Of a stretch of DNA of 64,000 nucleotides, positions 1 to 11,464 are shown piece after piece. Numbering within the stretch: the stretch's first letter is position 1; each line of letters begins with the position of its first letter. Position numbers and translations under genes: made by a program. Source of the DNA: Hortaea werneckii. Its lineage: Eukaryota; Ascomycota; Dothideomycetes; Mycosphaerellales; Teratosphaeriaceae. The notes below the pieces were generated by a model. It worked only from the letters and a program-made list of their open reading frames with translations. It was not told the DNA's origin and ran no database searches. The DNA lies in assembly GCA_037044905.1 (NCBI GenBank), contig JBAOKB010000061.1:434001-498000 (forward strand), read 5' to 3'.

Positions 1-476
1 TGCCTCAACTGGTCACTGGTCAAGTGGAGAGGCTTGATGTAAGATGAATAGGTACAAGAGCTTAATACCGAAGTCTTTATTACGTGGGCCTATCTCGTGC
101 GGCGGCTTTCAGGTCTTGAAGCGTGAGGGAACGGCAGCATAAACGAGGCATCTATCGTCCGGTCTACGCCGCGAAACGAAGAGACACGGCGAAATTTACA
201 AAACGCATACTTCGCACATGGATACAGCCTTGAAGACACTTCACAGCCAGCTGGATGCTGGCGAGTGGCACTGGCCCTGGGTGAGGCAAGTCAGCCCTGT
301 TCGCCGTGAATTGAGGTTGATGATGGGTCGCGGCCGCTTTGGGCTTTTGCCACCTGGACTGCTGACGTCTTTTCTTAGTTTTCACGTGCTTCTTGCAAAG
401 TCGCTCAAGTGGGATGTAATCGGCAGTCCTGATTCTTTCATCCTTCAGCCACCTACTTCATCAACCACCGCCCGTC
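1..476. other. upstream region without recognised gene
   Basis: Only short overlapping open frames with biased composition occur here, and none resembles a known protein. The stretch probably holds the promoter and 5' leader of the gene that starts at 477. A pyrimidine-rich segment lies just before that ATG. Confidence 0.4.
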
Positions 477-1633
477 ATGGCGTCCGCTTTGCGCAGACTG
501 ACCACGCGACAGGCCAAAGACCAGCTTGAGGACGCCGACTCTGACGGCGACTCTCACGCCAGCTCAACGAAAGCAGTCATGGAGACGCCTTTCGCTTCTC
601 GACCCCTCACGCCCGCCAATCACCCGGATCTGAGCAACACGCCGCTTCCAGGCCGCTCTTCCATTCGGCGCGTGTCACCATCGGCCGAGTCGATCAACCG
701 CTACAAGATGAGAGCGCCTGTGGCAGTGGGCCCAGCAGTGGCAACCTCAGACTCCAAAAGCAACTACGGCACCGAGAAAGAGGCCGCCTCGAGTGACGAG
801 CTTTACCAGGCACCAAATGCGACGGACGCGAGCCTTCGTGAACGCGAAAGCCCAGATTCCTTCAGTGATGAAGGCTTTGAGCATATTTCAATCGCTGAGG
901 CGAAAGACGCAGGTAAGCAACGCACAAATGATCTAGAGATGGCGCCTGTCAACGTGAGCATGCGCGGCCTCAAATTTGAAGAAGGCAGCAGCGAGCAGAG
1001 CAGCGAGCAGAGCAGGGTTACCAGATCGCAATCTCGCCGCAAAGAGCGCGCCGATTCAGCCGCGGCAGGCTTGACCTCAGACAGCACGGATATCGGCAGG
1101 CAGATCATGTCAAAGATGCGCGCAACTGCCGACGACGATGTACCGGAAGACCCACAGCCACGCAAATCGAGCGACAAATCACGCCCACTGGTGATGAGGA
1201 AGAGTGAGCAGAAGAGCCCCAGCACGTCGCTCGACACGTCGGCTAACAGCCCATCTCGGCTGCCAAACCAAGAGTCACCGGACGCCTCTTCCGCCCATTC
1301 GCAACGATTTGAGAGCGTCTCGCCTCCAGGTGACCTTCGATCGGCCGCTGATGATCCGGGACCGGCCAAGGAGCCAACTTCATCATCTCCCCCTTCCACA
1401 GCAAGCAAACTCCGCGAGCTGGTATCACGTCGCTACGTTCGTGCTGATACTGTGTCTCCTCTGGTTTTGCTGCCTCCTCGTTACGATCCTACTAGTCCAC
1501 CGGGCATGCAGTTCTGCAGCCGCCTACCTGCGACAAGTCGGCCGAAGCGTCCGTGGGGCTGTAAGTGAATCTCCCTACCAGCAAAAACAAATGTAGACCT
1601 GCGAAAAGCGCTAACGAAGCTTTCCAGGGATGA
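477..1633 (+). CDS. hypothetical Ser-rich tail-anchored membrane protein
   Basis: I do not recognise this protein. The ATG at 477 opens a frame of about 280 residues that is rich in Ser, Asp, Glu and Arg and looks disordered. A strongly hydrophobic stretch (WYHVATFVLILCLLWFCC and on) lies in a different frame at about 1420-1510. The two join cleanly if an intron runs from about 1330 (GTGACC) to 1405 (CAAG), although the donor is weak. A single-base error is the alternative. A second intron with a good donor (GTAAGT) at 1561-1627 would place the stop at 1631-1633. Without it the frame ends at 1596. The inferred product is about 330 residues with one C-terminal transmembrane helix, so its bulk would face the cytosol. 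No domain can be named. Confidence 0.5.
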
Positions 1634-2348
1634 GACGCTGGACCTGCTGTCGCTGCAAAGCGCAGACGGTAGTCGAGCAAGAGTGCTGCGCCAAAATCGA
1701 TTGCGGTCACAAGAGGTGCCATAGCAAGTGCAAGTTGATTCAGCGTAATGAGGAGATATGAGCGGGTGAAGCACGATCCTGGTGCCCAGCACGGCATTGG
1801 TGCGGTGTAACGAAAGCAAAGGGTTGGTAAGCGATGGAGGCGAGCAATTGGCACACTTGTCACTCTCAGAGAGTTCTAGTGTGAGGGACTTCAAGACTGA
1901 ATATTACCTGAAATTCGGAAGTGGAGGAAGGTGACGCGGCTTTGAAACCGCAGACATTCAATGCGAACTGCTTAAGAAGATTTGAAGGGAGCGAGCGACT
2001 GGCATATTTGCATATGCAAACGAGCTCTACAGTACAGAGCTCAATGAGGTAGTACGAACTTCATAATGGGAAAGCGAGTGAGAAAAGGGATGTTAAAATA
2101 CTGAGCTCAATCATTGAACAACATACCATACGACTCAACAACGTTGATCTGTGCCTCCAATAATATTTCCGAAATTGCTATGCTCGCTCGAAACGTACCA
2201 AAAGACCGATATGAGTAGACGACCGCCAACAACATGGATCACCTTTCACTCTCTTGCACCTCTTTCACGTACCGCACAAATGACTTTTTATGAACAAGCC
2301 CGGCAAATTTCCCTTCTCGCAGGACACACACATACCGCAGACCAAGCT
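1634..2348. other. convergent intergenic region
   Basis: This AT-richer stretch lies between the 3' ends of the gene at 477 and the minus-strand CLC gene. I see no conserved open frame or RNA gene. It probably holds both 3' UTRs. Confidence 0.4.
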
Positions 2349-5119
2349 TCACGAAGCACTCGAAACTAAATCCATCGGACTTGAGATATCGAGGGCGACC
2401 GGGGCTGGATCAATGAATGGCGTGAAATCCGTCGGGTCGGTGGAGCTGTGACGATGGAAGATTTGTCCATCGTTCTGTGCAAAGCCCGGCTCGACACCCC
2501 CGTCGCCGCCAGCACCGCTGTCATTACGGCCGTTCACGCCCTGGCCAGGGCCTTGCCACTTCTCCTGTGGACTCATCAAACATAGTGCACCCTCCTCGTT
2601 TTCAAGCCTGTCAAGTGCGAATTCCAGATCCGGAGCAGGTATGAGGCCAACTAAGTTGCCATCTTTCAATATGGGAAGGCCGCCATCGAGCTCACCAGCC
2701 ATGTGCAAGTACTCTAGCTTCGAGCGTAGCTCCCTTGCAGGCACCAGTGGCGCTGTCGTGATATCAATGTACTTTGCCTTCCGTGGGGCCGGAGTGATAT
2801 CACCGAGATCAGTCGTGAAGACCGGCCTGATTTTGGAGTCCAGGAACGGATACGCATTCATGTCGGTCAGCAAGTCGTAGATACTCAGGTGCTCCACCCA
2901 ATCAGCGGTCCATTTTGCTACCAGTACACCGAGTGAGAAGGGCAGCACGTGTTCCAAACTACCAGTCAGCTCGAAGAGGATTACCGCGAGCGTAACGGAC
3001 AGGCGAGTCACGCCGCACATGACCGCGCCGGCAGCGACCATAGCATAGACACCTGGCACGACACAAGACTCTGGGCTATCACCATTAGGGCAGCTGGCGA
3101 AAAGAGGGAAATCCGAGTAGCGGAGGGTCAGCAATTGAACCAGGTGGCCAACGATACGACCCATAAGGCCGCCGATGACCATGGAGGGTACGTAGATGCC
3201 TGCCGGCACCTTGATACCGAAGGTGATGACAGTCAACAGAGCTTTGACGATCAGCGCGACAAGTAGGTAACCGATGACATCCGGTATGCGCTCTTCAGTC
3301 GGACAGAGGCCAGAGCCAGAATTGGTGAAAGCATCGCAGGGCGCTGATAACTCGAAGAGGAGCTCAGCCACTGGTAGCCTGGTATACCTGTTCCAGAAGC
3401 TGACGATGCCAGTGATCAATGCCACCAGGACGACTTCCAGAATCGGGTATCTCTTGATGACCTTGATCTTCCTGAAGGTCGTAGCCCAGAAGCGAGAGGC
3501 CTTGATAAAGAAAGCTCCTGCAGCACCCCCCAGGACGCCTAGCAGGATAAAGGCGACCAATTCGAATTGCTTCCAATCGACCAAATATCTCACCTCGAAC
3601 ATGACAATCTTGTGAGTGCCATATGGATTTAGTGCTTTCAAGCTCAGTGCAGCAGCTATGCAGCAAAGAATGTCCGGAAAAGTGTCTTCGGTGGGAAGTA
3701 GTAGCTCACTTCCTCTAAGCTGAACAGCACACCGCCTATGGGTGCACCGAAAGCCACAGCGACACCAGACGCTGCAGCTGCGGAGAGGACCTCCCGTCTT
3801 TTGCCATCGTTGATATTGTATTTGGTGAAAATGCGGCAGGCGATATTGCCGAGACATGTGGCGATGTGGACATATGGCCCCTCCTTGCCAAGTGAAAGGC
3901 CAGACGCAACACTCAGGATCAGCCCAAAGGTCTTGCAAACGAGTGTCTTCACGCCGAGATAACCGTGCAAGACGAAGCCGGACAGGATCACTTTTACCTC
4001 AGCGACGCCGGAACCAGCAGCAGGATAATAGATGACCGGTGGCCGCTGAGCAGCCTCCTGGAAACGGCGAGTAGGGCTCATGCTTTTCCTGCGGCCTTCC
4101 TCGTCCGTTTTATCTTTTGCGGCACGTTCAGCGCCTAGATTCTCATCTAGAGTTGAAAGGGAGATGGCTGACGATACTGTCGTTCTCGTTTGTAGGGTGA
4201 TCAGGCAAGCGAGAGTGGAAAGGACGACAACCCAGAGAATATAGGCACCATAGTCAATCCACAATTGGCCTTCGTCCTGACGCGGTCTCAAGCCAGACCA
4301 AGCGCACCACTCATCGCATGTCTCTGCACCGACGCAGCACTTCCGCTTGCTGTACCACCAGTGTGATGTGCAGAATCCAGTCTTGTAGTCGAAGATGGCC
4401 GTTTCCGTGACATCAATGAAGTACGCGAAGCCGGCCGTTAGGATGCCGATGATAGCGACAATGATCCAGCCCTGAGCGCCGTCGAGCAACGAGATGATTC
4501 TGCCTCTGACATCTTTCCGGCTACGCAACTCTTTGACCCGGAAAGCGTCGGCTATACTGTCATGGACCCAGTCGGTCGATGTGAACTGATCATACCAAAC
4601 CCGATCGTCCAGGTAGAGCGATGGCTTTGAAGAGTCGAGCTCGCTTGCCTCGAGCTGGTTGGCATCCGTGTGCAAAGCTCTTGCAAGCTTCGCCCCAAAA
4701 GAGCCGCGTCTAGTATGATGGCGGACTCGTGAGCGTGAGCTGCCTCTATAGCTTTGTGACCGGCTGAGGGGGTATCGTGGCGTGCCAGGAGCACTGGCCG
4801 GCAGTGTCCTATAGCCGCTTGGAGCACCGTCTCTTCGGGAGAGCAAGCTGGTATGTTCGTCGGGGGTCAAGAGTCTGGAGGGCATCCTACTTCGCAGATC
4901 CAAGTCGGAAGCGCGGGTTCTAGCATGTGCTCTTGAATGCACAGGCGAAACAGGTGTAGTCTGACTCTTGAATGCGTTGTGGTATGCATTTCTTAGCGCC
5001 TCTCGTTCATGCTCGCCCATCTCATCGTCTTCTTCCTGGCGGTGGCTCTCGTCGTTCTCGTTTTCGGGCTCTCCGCGGCTGGAGGCATAGCTGTAGAAGG
5101 AGGCGACCGACTTCGGCAT
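2349..5119 (-). CDS. CLC-type chloride channel / Cl-/H+ exchanger (one frameshift)
   Basis: A voltage-gated chloride channel family protein, expected in Golgi, endosome or vacuole membranes like yeast Gef1. The ATG at 5119 begins a cytosolic N-terminus of about 215 residues with many Ser and Arg. CLC signatures follow: GSGVAE near 369-374, SGFVLHGYLG, GKEGPYVH with the gating glutamate at 413, and FSLEEVSYYF with the proton-glutamate region near 469-470. After the break come KVPAGIYVPS, the remaining helices and C-terminal CBS-like sequence (about 2620-2770). The gating and proton glutamates suggest an exchanger rather than a pure channel. The frame ends at a TAG near 3656-3660 (FRTFFAA, stop). 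The adjacent frame resumes at once with IAAALSLKALNPYG, exactly in family register, so one base is missing. No intron fits. There are no other introns, and the total is about 920 residues. Confidence 0.93.
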
Positions 5120-6475
5120 GTTGGTGGTTGGTGATCCGCACTGTAAGGAGAGGCCCCGATCGCTGTCGAGGGTTCATATCAGCAACGTGTGGGGCAGCAA
5201 GATGAGAGCAACAACATGTGACAAAGGGGTGAATGTGAGACGAGAGGCAGACGCTCAAAGGTCAGCATTCCAACGTCGCGTGCTCTCAGGTGACGCATCC
5301 GTGGGGCTGATGGCTCTGACTGTCTTGTGGCCATGGCCGTCGCCGCCGCCGCCGCCACCACCACTCCCACTACTTTCACCACCGCCACCACCAGCGTCCT
5401 GGGCGTGCGTGCCTTTCTGTCTTGCCGCCACTCATTGTATATGGAGAGAACAGGGCAGGGGCAGAAAGTTCAATTGCACAGTGGGGGAAGTTGATGGTAT
5501 CGGAAATGGACCCTTGCTTACCGCGTCCCATGCCCCTCTGAGGAGAGACACGCAAGATTCAGGTATCTCACGGGGTACCTTGTTTATACACAGCTGGCTC
5601 GGCGTCTACCGACTTCCAGGGCAGTGTGAAGCCGCTACGCAGAAGGATGGGCTCGCCGCCAGCATGGAGAGAGAGAGAGAGACAGAAAGATAGATATACA
5701 TGACCTAGGCAGGGACCTACGGGTATCTTATCGACCAGCCCACCGCCTGAACGACTGGTGATCTTTCGCCCAGCTCGTCAGGCGCCGGTGTAACTACGGG
5801 GCGTAGACAGACAAGGGGAGACGATGTACATACAGTCAAACTGTTGGCGGTCATGCACTCATTCCACCGGCGCGCTGATGCAGTCCAGCAGAGTCCTGTC
5901 CTGACACCTTATGATAGAAAGCCGCTGTAAGCGCAGCTTTCTGCAAATCATCCGCTCCCGCATGCACCCAAAGCAGCGTTGGGCTCCACACTTGGCTGCC
6001 CTGCATGATCCTGCTGTCTCTTCTGCAGCTGAACTCGTGAGCGACCTCGTGTCTGGGGCGCAAAGCTAAAATCCTCTATTAAGGGCCTAACACTGCAGAT
6101 GCTCGTCACTTGTGCAATCCGTGCTCACACGCCACTGGACATCTTCCCGGCTTGACATTCGCTTCGGTGCATTGCATTGCCATCCACTGCCGGCGTCGTG
6201 CTATTTGCTACCGGCACTGTCCCATCCCAGCGAGCTGTCACCTCCGACCTACTTACCCATTGCAGCCAGATCCGATGCGAGTACAACATCTCCGTCCTAG
6301 ATATGGCCTTAAAAATGGCCTTGAGGCTACGTATCACCACACTTTTCTACAAAAACCTTTGGCTGTCTATCGGAGATGTGTTGCAGTCGCCACCACACGC
6401 CCGACCGCTCAACGTGACCCAGCCCCATTCGCGTTCTCTGACTGCCAGTGCTATTCCTCCATCACATCCACGTCC
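5120..6475. other. intergenic region, promoter side of the CLC gene
   Basis: About 1.35 kb with no convincing gene. It contains a CCG/CCA trinucleotide-rich tract at 5341-5394 and a GA-dinucleotide run near 5667-5682. The frames that cross it are driven by this low complexity. It probably contains the CLC promoter and 5' UTR and the 3' UTR of the gene ending at 6476. Confidence 0.4.
5341..5394. repeat. CCG/CCA trinucleotide-rich tract
   Basis: Five CGC/CCG-type triplets run directly into several CCA/ACC triplets, interrupted by a short CT-rich spacer. It lies about 220-275 bases upstream of the CLC start codon on the non-coding side. It is simple-sequence DNA with no coding support. Confidence 0.7.
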
Positions 6476-7213
6476 TTAATCGCAGGCTCGATACCCAGCA
6501 GTGACAAGCCTGTCCTCCCCCATCGCATGCTGTAGGTACTCTTCATCCACCTGGCTCAGCTCCTCCCGCGAAATGCAGTACTTGTTGCCCGTCGCCTCAC
6601 CAATCACCACCACCTGACCGTTCTTCACCCCATCGAATTCTCCGCGAACGCGTTTGCCACCTGGCTTCCCCCACCGTCGAGTTGGCGTGCCATGCCTCTT
6701 CGCAAACTCCATGAGTTTCATGACGCCCTCCTCCCCGCGGCGCGTAGCTTCTTCGGCGTCGTACAGCGGGTTGCAGACCACAGCGTAGAACACAGCCCGA
6801 ACCTCTTCCACCGGAACGCCCCATTGATGAGCAAATGGAACGGGGTCGAATTGAGCACGAAGATCGTCCGCGAATTGTGCATAGCGAGCTGCGGTCCACC
6901 TCTTCCAGAATGGCGGCTTCAGGCAGAACTTGTGCGAGTTGCTGATCTCAACGCCGTCCCTAGCTATGGTGCTGTATCGGTCCGCCGACTCGGAAGGCTG
7001 AGGCAGTTCCTCCGCGGCGGTCTTGTGCGGCGCCGCAGGGGGTTCGTCCAGCTGCTGAACAGAAGCAGGAGGCGTAGAAGGAAGTGGAGGAGCGGTGAGG
7101 GTTGTATCTTCATCACCATCGCAGAGGTCTATCATCTCATGCTGAGCAATGCTTCCTGTCTGATCTGTCCTCTCGACGCCTTTGCGCATGGCATCAGCGA
7201 CGAGCCCGTTCAT
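6476..7213 (-). CDS. conserved-looking hypothetical protein, 245 aa
   Basis: One uninterrupted frame runs from the ATG at 7213 to the TAA at 6476. The first 90 residues are acidic, Pro-rich and probably disordered. A compact region follows (about 95-165) with aromatic and helical character (FWKRWTAARYAQFADDLRAQ), then a small beta-rich C-terminus (about 195-235). I cannot assign a family. The folded middle could be a helix-turn-helix-like module, but that is only an impression. Its neighbours are the CLC gene upstream and the isochorismatase-like gene, all on the minus strand with no evident shared role. Confidence 0.65.
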   Translation of the reverse strand: MNGLVADAMRKGVERTDQTGSIAQHEMIDLCDGDEDTTLTAPPLPSTPPASVQQLDEPPAAPHKTAAEELPQPSESADRYSTIARDGVEISNSHKFCLKPPFWKRWTAARYAQFADDLRAQFDPVPFAHQWGVPVEEVRAVFYAVVCNPLYDAEEATRRGEEGVMKLMEFAKRHGTPTRRWGKPGGKRVRGEFDGVKNGQVVVIGEATGNKYCISREELSQVDEEYLQHAMGEDRLVTAGYRACD

Positions 7214-7398
7214 GTTGAATGTGCCTTTCTCTTATTAACTCAGTGTTTGCATAGCCACTCCGACAAAGAAAGATTCAAGAGAAGCGAAGTTGTACGATTT
7301 CAAAGTCCAAGTGAATAGAAGTGGAAAAGAGGTGGCTGGTGCTAGTCTCGAATTGAAGCAAGCGAACGCCGCTTTCGCCACCCACACTCGACCTCAGT

Positions 7399-8444
7399 TC
7401 ACGACATCTCCATGGCTGCAACACCTTCCGCAAGCGCTTTGCAAGTGGTCGAGAAGCCCCAGGTGTTTGCTGCATTAAACTCGATACATTGTTGCGCGAA
7501 CGATGGGCTTGTTGTAGCTGCACCGTCGCTTAGCAAGATGCAATCGTAGCCCTTGCTAAAGCTATCCATGTATGTTCCGCCAACACATTGATCGGTGTTT
7601 ACTCTGGAAAGGAAGCACAAATCAGTCTCCGAGCTTGAATATTTTCTTAAGATAGTAAAGGTCTTTACGGTCACTCACCCACTAAACATTAATGTCTTGA
7701 TCCCCTCTCGCTCCAAAAACTCCTCACACTCGGTCTTAGCACCCCACATCCCTGACATACGGTTCTTATGAATCCAGACGTCCGGTCGGACAGCTAATCG
7801 AGAGCCTTCCCTGTAGATCTCGTCGAGAGGTGGACACAGATCACTGTTCCAAGCGCCTCTCGTCAATAAGCGTCCAGCATCGATTTTCCTGCCGGAGGCA
7901 GGATCCTCCACCATGCCGCATGGACTTCCAAGGCCTTTAAAGCACCTGACCTTGTTTATCTGGCCATGTTTGTTGACTGCAACCCCAGCACCTTTGGCCT
8001 CCGTAGGCACACCGTCGGTTTCCTTTCCCTTCTCACTCCAGACCTCGAATCCGAACGCCCGGGACACTGCGGGTGGCATGTCATCGATTTCTCGATCCGT
8101 CAAGCCCCAATTGAGCCAGATGATGCGGATACCAGCGGCCCTTGCAGCCGGTATGGCGTGGTTCACAAGCTGGTCTAAAGAGTCGTGTCCAGCGCCTCTA
8201 GAGCGTCCGAAAGCCGGGCTTAGGAAGTAGTTCTGCATGTCAATGATGACGAGCGCGGACTTCGACGGGTCGATTGTCACCGGGCTCGTGGTAGTCCGGA
8301 CCGTGACGCAAGGCTTCACTGGTGATGATGGCGGTTGTGTGCGGCGAGTGAGATCGAAGCCTGTGGTCGAAGAAACAGCCAGGTGTTGCTGGTGTTCCCA
8401 ATGACCCCATGGTAGTCCTTCATTGTAGTTTCAGCAATCATCAT
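7399..8444 (-). CDS. isochorismatase-like cysteine hydrolase (intron plus one frameshift)
   Basis: An isochorismatase-family hydrolase. The motif ALVIIDMQNYFLSPAFG carries the catalytic Asp. IIWLNWGL and the C-terminal exon with VNTDQCVGGTYMDSF supply the active-site Cys region (C in DQCVGGT). An intron at 7604-7678 (donor GTGAGT, acceptor CCAG) joins LMFSG to VNTDQC. The open frame containing the core has no ATG at its 5' edge. Upstream, MKDYHGVIGNTSNTWLF lies in another frame and is followed in the core frame by TGFDLTRR, the usual N-terminal layout of this fungal subfamily. One base therefore appears missing near 8361-8370. The start is taken as 8444 (alternative 8423). The substrate is unknown. 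Relatives act on isochorismate, nicotinamide or biuret-like compounds. Confidence 0.85.
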
Positions 8445-8887
8445 TGTTTGGAAAAGGATGGTCAACAGATCCCTTAAAGAAACAGATGGATATTCTGCAG
8501 TGGCGGATGACAGCACGCACGAGTGACTCTGACGGTTGGTAGCATGTGAGATCGGTCTTATTAAAGGCACTGACTGAGAAAATGATCAAAGGAAAGAGAT
8601 TATGATAATACAAACGCACATGTCTTTACATGGAAATGTATAATGCCGTGCGGGGTTACTGATAGGCGAAGCGCGGCAAGGAACGCACTGGTGATGTTAT
8701 CGACCTTCCCGATCGGGAAAGTGCTACCCCGCACTGTGCCGAGCAAAGAGACCTCCCTCCTAAAGATACGCTTCGCTTCATGCAACCTTGTGCCATGTGA
8801 CCTTCCTCATCTCTGTCAACAATTCAAACGCCTGCCATTTATCCTTACGCAATTGACGATCCAAGATGGGTATATCATCCACAGCTC
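8445..8887. other. intergenic region
   Basis: This 443-base stretch lies between the start of the isochorismatase-like gene and the stop of the mitochondrial carrier gene, both on the minus strand. I see no gene in it. It is presumably the promoter of the former and the 3' UTR of the latter. Confidence 0.4.
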
Positions 8888-9910
8888 TTACTCTTCGTAC
8901 TTGTTCCCTGGGAGGTACTCTCGTTTCTTTTCCAAGATTCCCTTCAAATACTCGTATACGGCGAATGTTACGGCTTGTCCTGGAGCGACCCTCATGACTC
9001 TAGGTGTGATACCTTTCCAAAAAGCCTTGGGGCCTTCTTGCTTGAACATTTGACTTCCGATCTCGGTAATGCGAGACATTGCTGACTGGCCGGGTTCAGC
9101 GGGCTGCCGTTGCAGGCGGGTCTTGATGGTATCGATCGGCGCGTTCGTGAAGGGCCCAACAGCTCCTGAGAATAGACCAATGATCGAGGTTTGCCAAGCA
9201 GGTAATTGTGCAGTCGGGTCAGCACTCATTTGCTGCACGCGGTCCTTCAACTCGGTGTATGCAGTGAAGTTGGCAGCCTGATTCGTTCCTTGCCTTAAGG
9301 CCGTCAAGGAAACGCCTCTCCAAAGCGCTCCAGGGCCTTCTTCCTTCAGGACCGTAAAACAAGCATGCGCTGCGTTGCGATATTTTGGCACATCCAGTGG
9401 ATCCGACATGCTGTGGTACTGTGACTGCAGCCTAATCTTTACCACCTCCATGGGCGTGACGACTGCTACCGCCTCTGTAACACCAGCTGCTAGACCTGCC
9501 ATGAAGTTGGCACTTCCACCAATCTTGCCATCGGAACCGGCAAGCATTTGTTTGTAGGACTCATAACTGGTGAATCGGATGGCCATTTTCGGAATGATAC
9601 CAGTCAGGACAGCACCAAGACCTTTGTAAAGACCTAGCGGCGTCTCTTTCCGCGCGATCTCCATGCCGGTCGTGACAAACCGCGCTTTTTCGCGCCTGGC
9701 TGCCTGGCCCTTCGCGAGAGCTGCATTCGGACCTTGATGGTGTCGAGAGGGTGGCAGACAAGAGCCTCCATCATACCTGCACCTCCACCGGCTTTTGAAG
9801 GAGTTAGTTGAAGCACTTGAAGTCGTGGTTGAGGCGCGCATACCAATGAGATTAGTAGCCGCAGAGGCAGGCTTCTTGCCCCCAGGCCCGGATGTTGATT
9901 TTGCGGACAT
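8888..9910 (-). CDS. SFC1: mitochondrial succinate/fumarate-type carrier (intron plus one frameshift)
   Basis: A mitochondrial carrier family transporter most like Sfc1/Acr1, which exchanges cytosolic succinate for matrix fumarate during growth on two-carbon sources. The ATG at 9910 gives MSAKSTSGPGG. An intron at 9792-9843 (GTATGC...CTAAC...AAAAG) leads into GGGAGMMEALVCHPLDTIKVRMQ. Three carrier repeats are visible through PLDTIKVRMQ, TPMEVVKIRLQ and APIDTIKTRLQ (Px[DE]xx[KR] signatures). Near 9677-9680 the sequence reads RQPGAKKRG and then shifts frame into FVTTGMEIARKETPLGLYKGL. One extra T in the T-run would restore the family sequence. The frame then continues intact to the TAA at 8888. 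Sfc1 versus another tricarboxylate-type carrier is judged from overall resemblance. Confidence 0.85.
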   Translation of the reverse strand: MSAKSTSGPGGKKPASAATNLIGMRASTTTSSASTNSFKSRWRCRYDGGSCLPPSRHHQGPNAALAKGQAARREKARFVTTGMEIARKETPLGLYKGLGAVLTGIIPKMAIRFTSYESYKQMLAGSDGKIGGSANFMAGLAAGVTEAVAVVTPMEVVKIRLQSQYHSMSDPLDVPKYRNAAHACFTVLKEEGPGALWRGVSLTALRQGTNQAANFTAYTELKDRVQQMSADPTAQLPAWQTSIIGLFSGAVGPFTNAPIDTIKTRLQRQPAEPGQSAMSRITEIGSQMFKQEGPKAFWKGITPRVMRVAPGQAVTFAVYEYLKGILEKKREYLPGNKYEE

Positions 9911-10507
9911 TGTTGCAACGTGAGAAGCTACAGCATCCAAGTACGCCTATTAGTGAAGCCGCTTGTAGAAGACCGTTTCGTGAAACAGCCTCGTCCTACA
10001 GTGGGTGACAGTGAAGTAGAGGAGGAAATCAAGGCGATGACTCCCATGAAGCTAAGAATGTTTTTGTCTCGAGGACAGTCATTAGCAACCGAGGAAGACT
10101 ATGTGACCTATTACGTAGATCGACAGGTCCTAGCCAAGGTCTCCAGTCGCGTCTTCTCGCGCCTGGGAGAGTTCCGGTTTGTTCCTGGACGAACGGAGCT
10201 TGTGCCTCGGGCAAGTCAGAGAAAGCTTTTGTTGCCATTTCAACCCCTCCTGCGCTCATGTGTGATGAGACGAATGCGGCTCACATGATGCAGCAACAGG
10301 CTTGTTCTTGATTATTGCGCTTTCCTTGTCTTTGTCAAGGCTCACGCAAAGCATCATCGCTCTACCAGCTTTCTGGATGCTCGTGAAATCGCGGGGGCCG
10401 AGGTTGATCATGGAGCTCTCCCCGGACTGCCAAGTCGGCTGCTGCCGGCCCTTTCTCCAGCTCGGACAAAGCCAAATGGGCCACTGGCTCGGGCGAGAGG
10501 ACTCGGC
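9911..10507. other. intergenic region
   Basis: About 600 bases lie between the carrier start and the dihydrofolate reductase stop, both genes being on the minus strand. Open frames on both strands here lack family resemblance. Nothing else is seen. Confidence 0.4.
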
Positions 10508-11206
10508 CTATGACTGCCGTCCATAGAGACGGAACTCGAAGGAGACTTGGTCGCCCTCGGAACCGTCGGACAGAGGTTCGGGTGAGACGTCTTCACCCAC
10601 AAAGTCACTGAGCTCCTCCCGAGTCCTGCGTTGCCATCCGCTCTCTGGCTTGTCTATGTCTTCTGGAAAGTGCGTGTCGCACTCGTAGTCCCGCTGTATC
10701 CTGGTCAGAAGAATCGATTTCGTTTGAGGCATCTTCAGAGCAGCTTCGTAGATGCTGGAGCCACCTATGACGAACGCTTTCCCAATGGGCGGCGCTTGTC
10801 CTTGTTTCACACGACGTTCTAGGTCGTCAAGGCAGTCTGTGATGCTTGAACCCACGACGACGGTGTCCGGTACATTGCCCAATTCTGCACGGGATTTGGT
10901 GCTGACCACCAAGTTGGTGCGGTCCTTGAGAGGGCGAAATTTGGGCGGGATGCTTTCCCACGTCTTTCGGCCCATAATGACAACATTGCTGCATTTCTTA
11001 TCGGTACCCTCCTGCTGCGAGATTTCCGGTAGGATAGACCCAGCAGCTGGTGTCGTAGGTGTGCGTTTGGTGACGCGCGCGAAGTAGGCCATTTCTTTTT
11101 TCAACATCGGCCATGGCAAGCCTCCGCTATTACCAATACCATTTTTGGGAGTGGCAGCGACAATAAGAGTCAGCGGCAGCTGTTTCAAAGACATTTCTTC
11201 AGCCAT
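10508..11206 (-). CDS. DFR1: dihydrofolate reductase
   Basis: NADPH-dependent reduction of dihydrofolate to tetrahydrofolate, needed for thymidylate and purine synthesis. The 232-residue frame is complete and intronless. It shows LIVAATPKNGIGNSGGLPWP (substrate pocket and Met20-like loop), GRKTWESIPPKFRPL, NLVVSTKS and FVIGGSSIYEAAL. The last is the cofactor-binding GG motif. The C-terminal CDTHFPEDI...FEFRLYGR matches fungal DHFRs. The ATG is at 11206. An insertion between helix B and beta B (about residues 45-70) is typical of fungal enzymes. It is one of the few enzymes here with no frame break. Confidence 0.96.
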   Translation of the reverse strand: MAEEMSLKQLPLTLIVAATPKNGIGNSGGLPWPMLKKEMAYFARVTKRTPTTPAAGSILPEISQQEGTDKKCSNVVIMGRKTWESIPPKFRPLKDRTNLVVSTKSRAELGNVPDTVVVGSSITDCLDDLERRVKQGQAPPIGKAFVIGGSSIYEAALKMPQTKSILLTRIQRDYECDTHFPEDIDKPESGWQRRTREELSDFVGEDVSPEPLSDGSEGDQVSFEFRLYGRQS

Positions 11207-11464
11207 GGATGAGGTTTTGATATAATAGTCGTCCTACCAAGAAAGCGGTTCAGCGCAGTAAAAATGCAAGACCGCAGCTGTTCCCGCAAAGTACTAGCGC
11301 CAAACGCGCGTTCACGTGATTTGAAAGGGTCAATGGCTGGCAGTCAGAAGAAGAGGGGACAAGAAGTGCGGTGCTGATATCTATACACATAATACACATT
11401 TTCACTATCCCACTACATGTTGCTTATCGCATAACATACGGTAAGCTTAGACAACCAGTCATTC

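Noticed and set aside
803..1408. Minus-strand frame of about 200 codons opposite the first gene
   Set aside because: It is the Ser/Leu-rich complement of a Ser/Asp/Arg-rich coding region and resembles no family.
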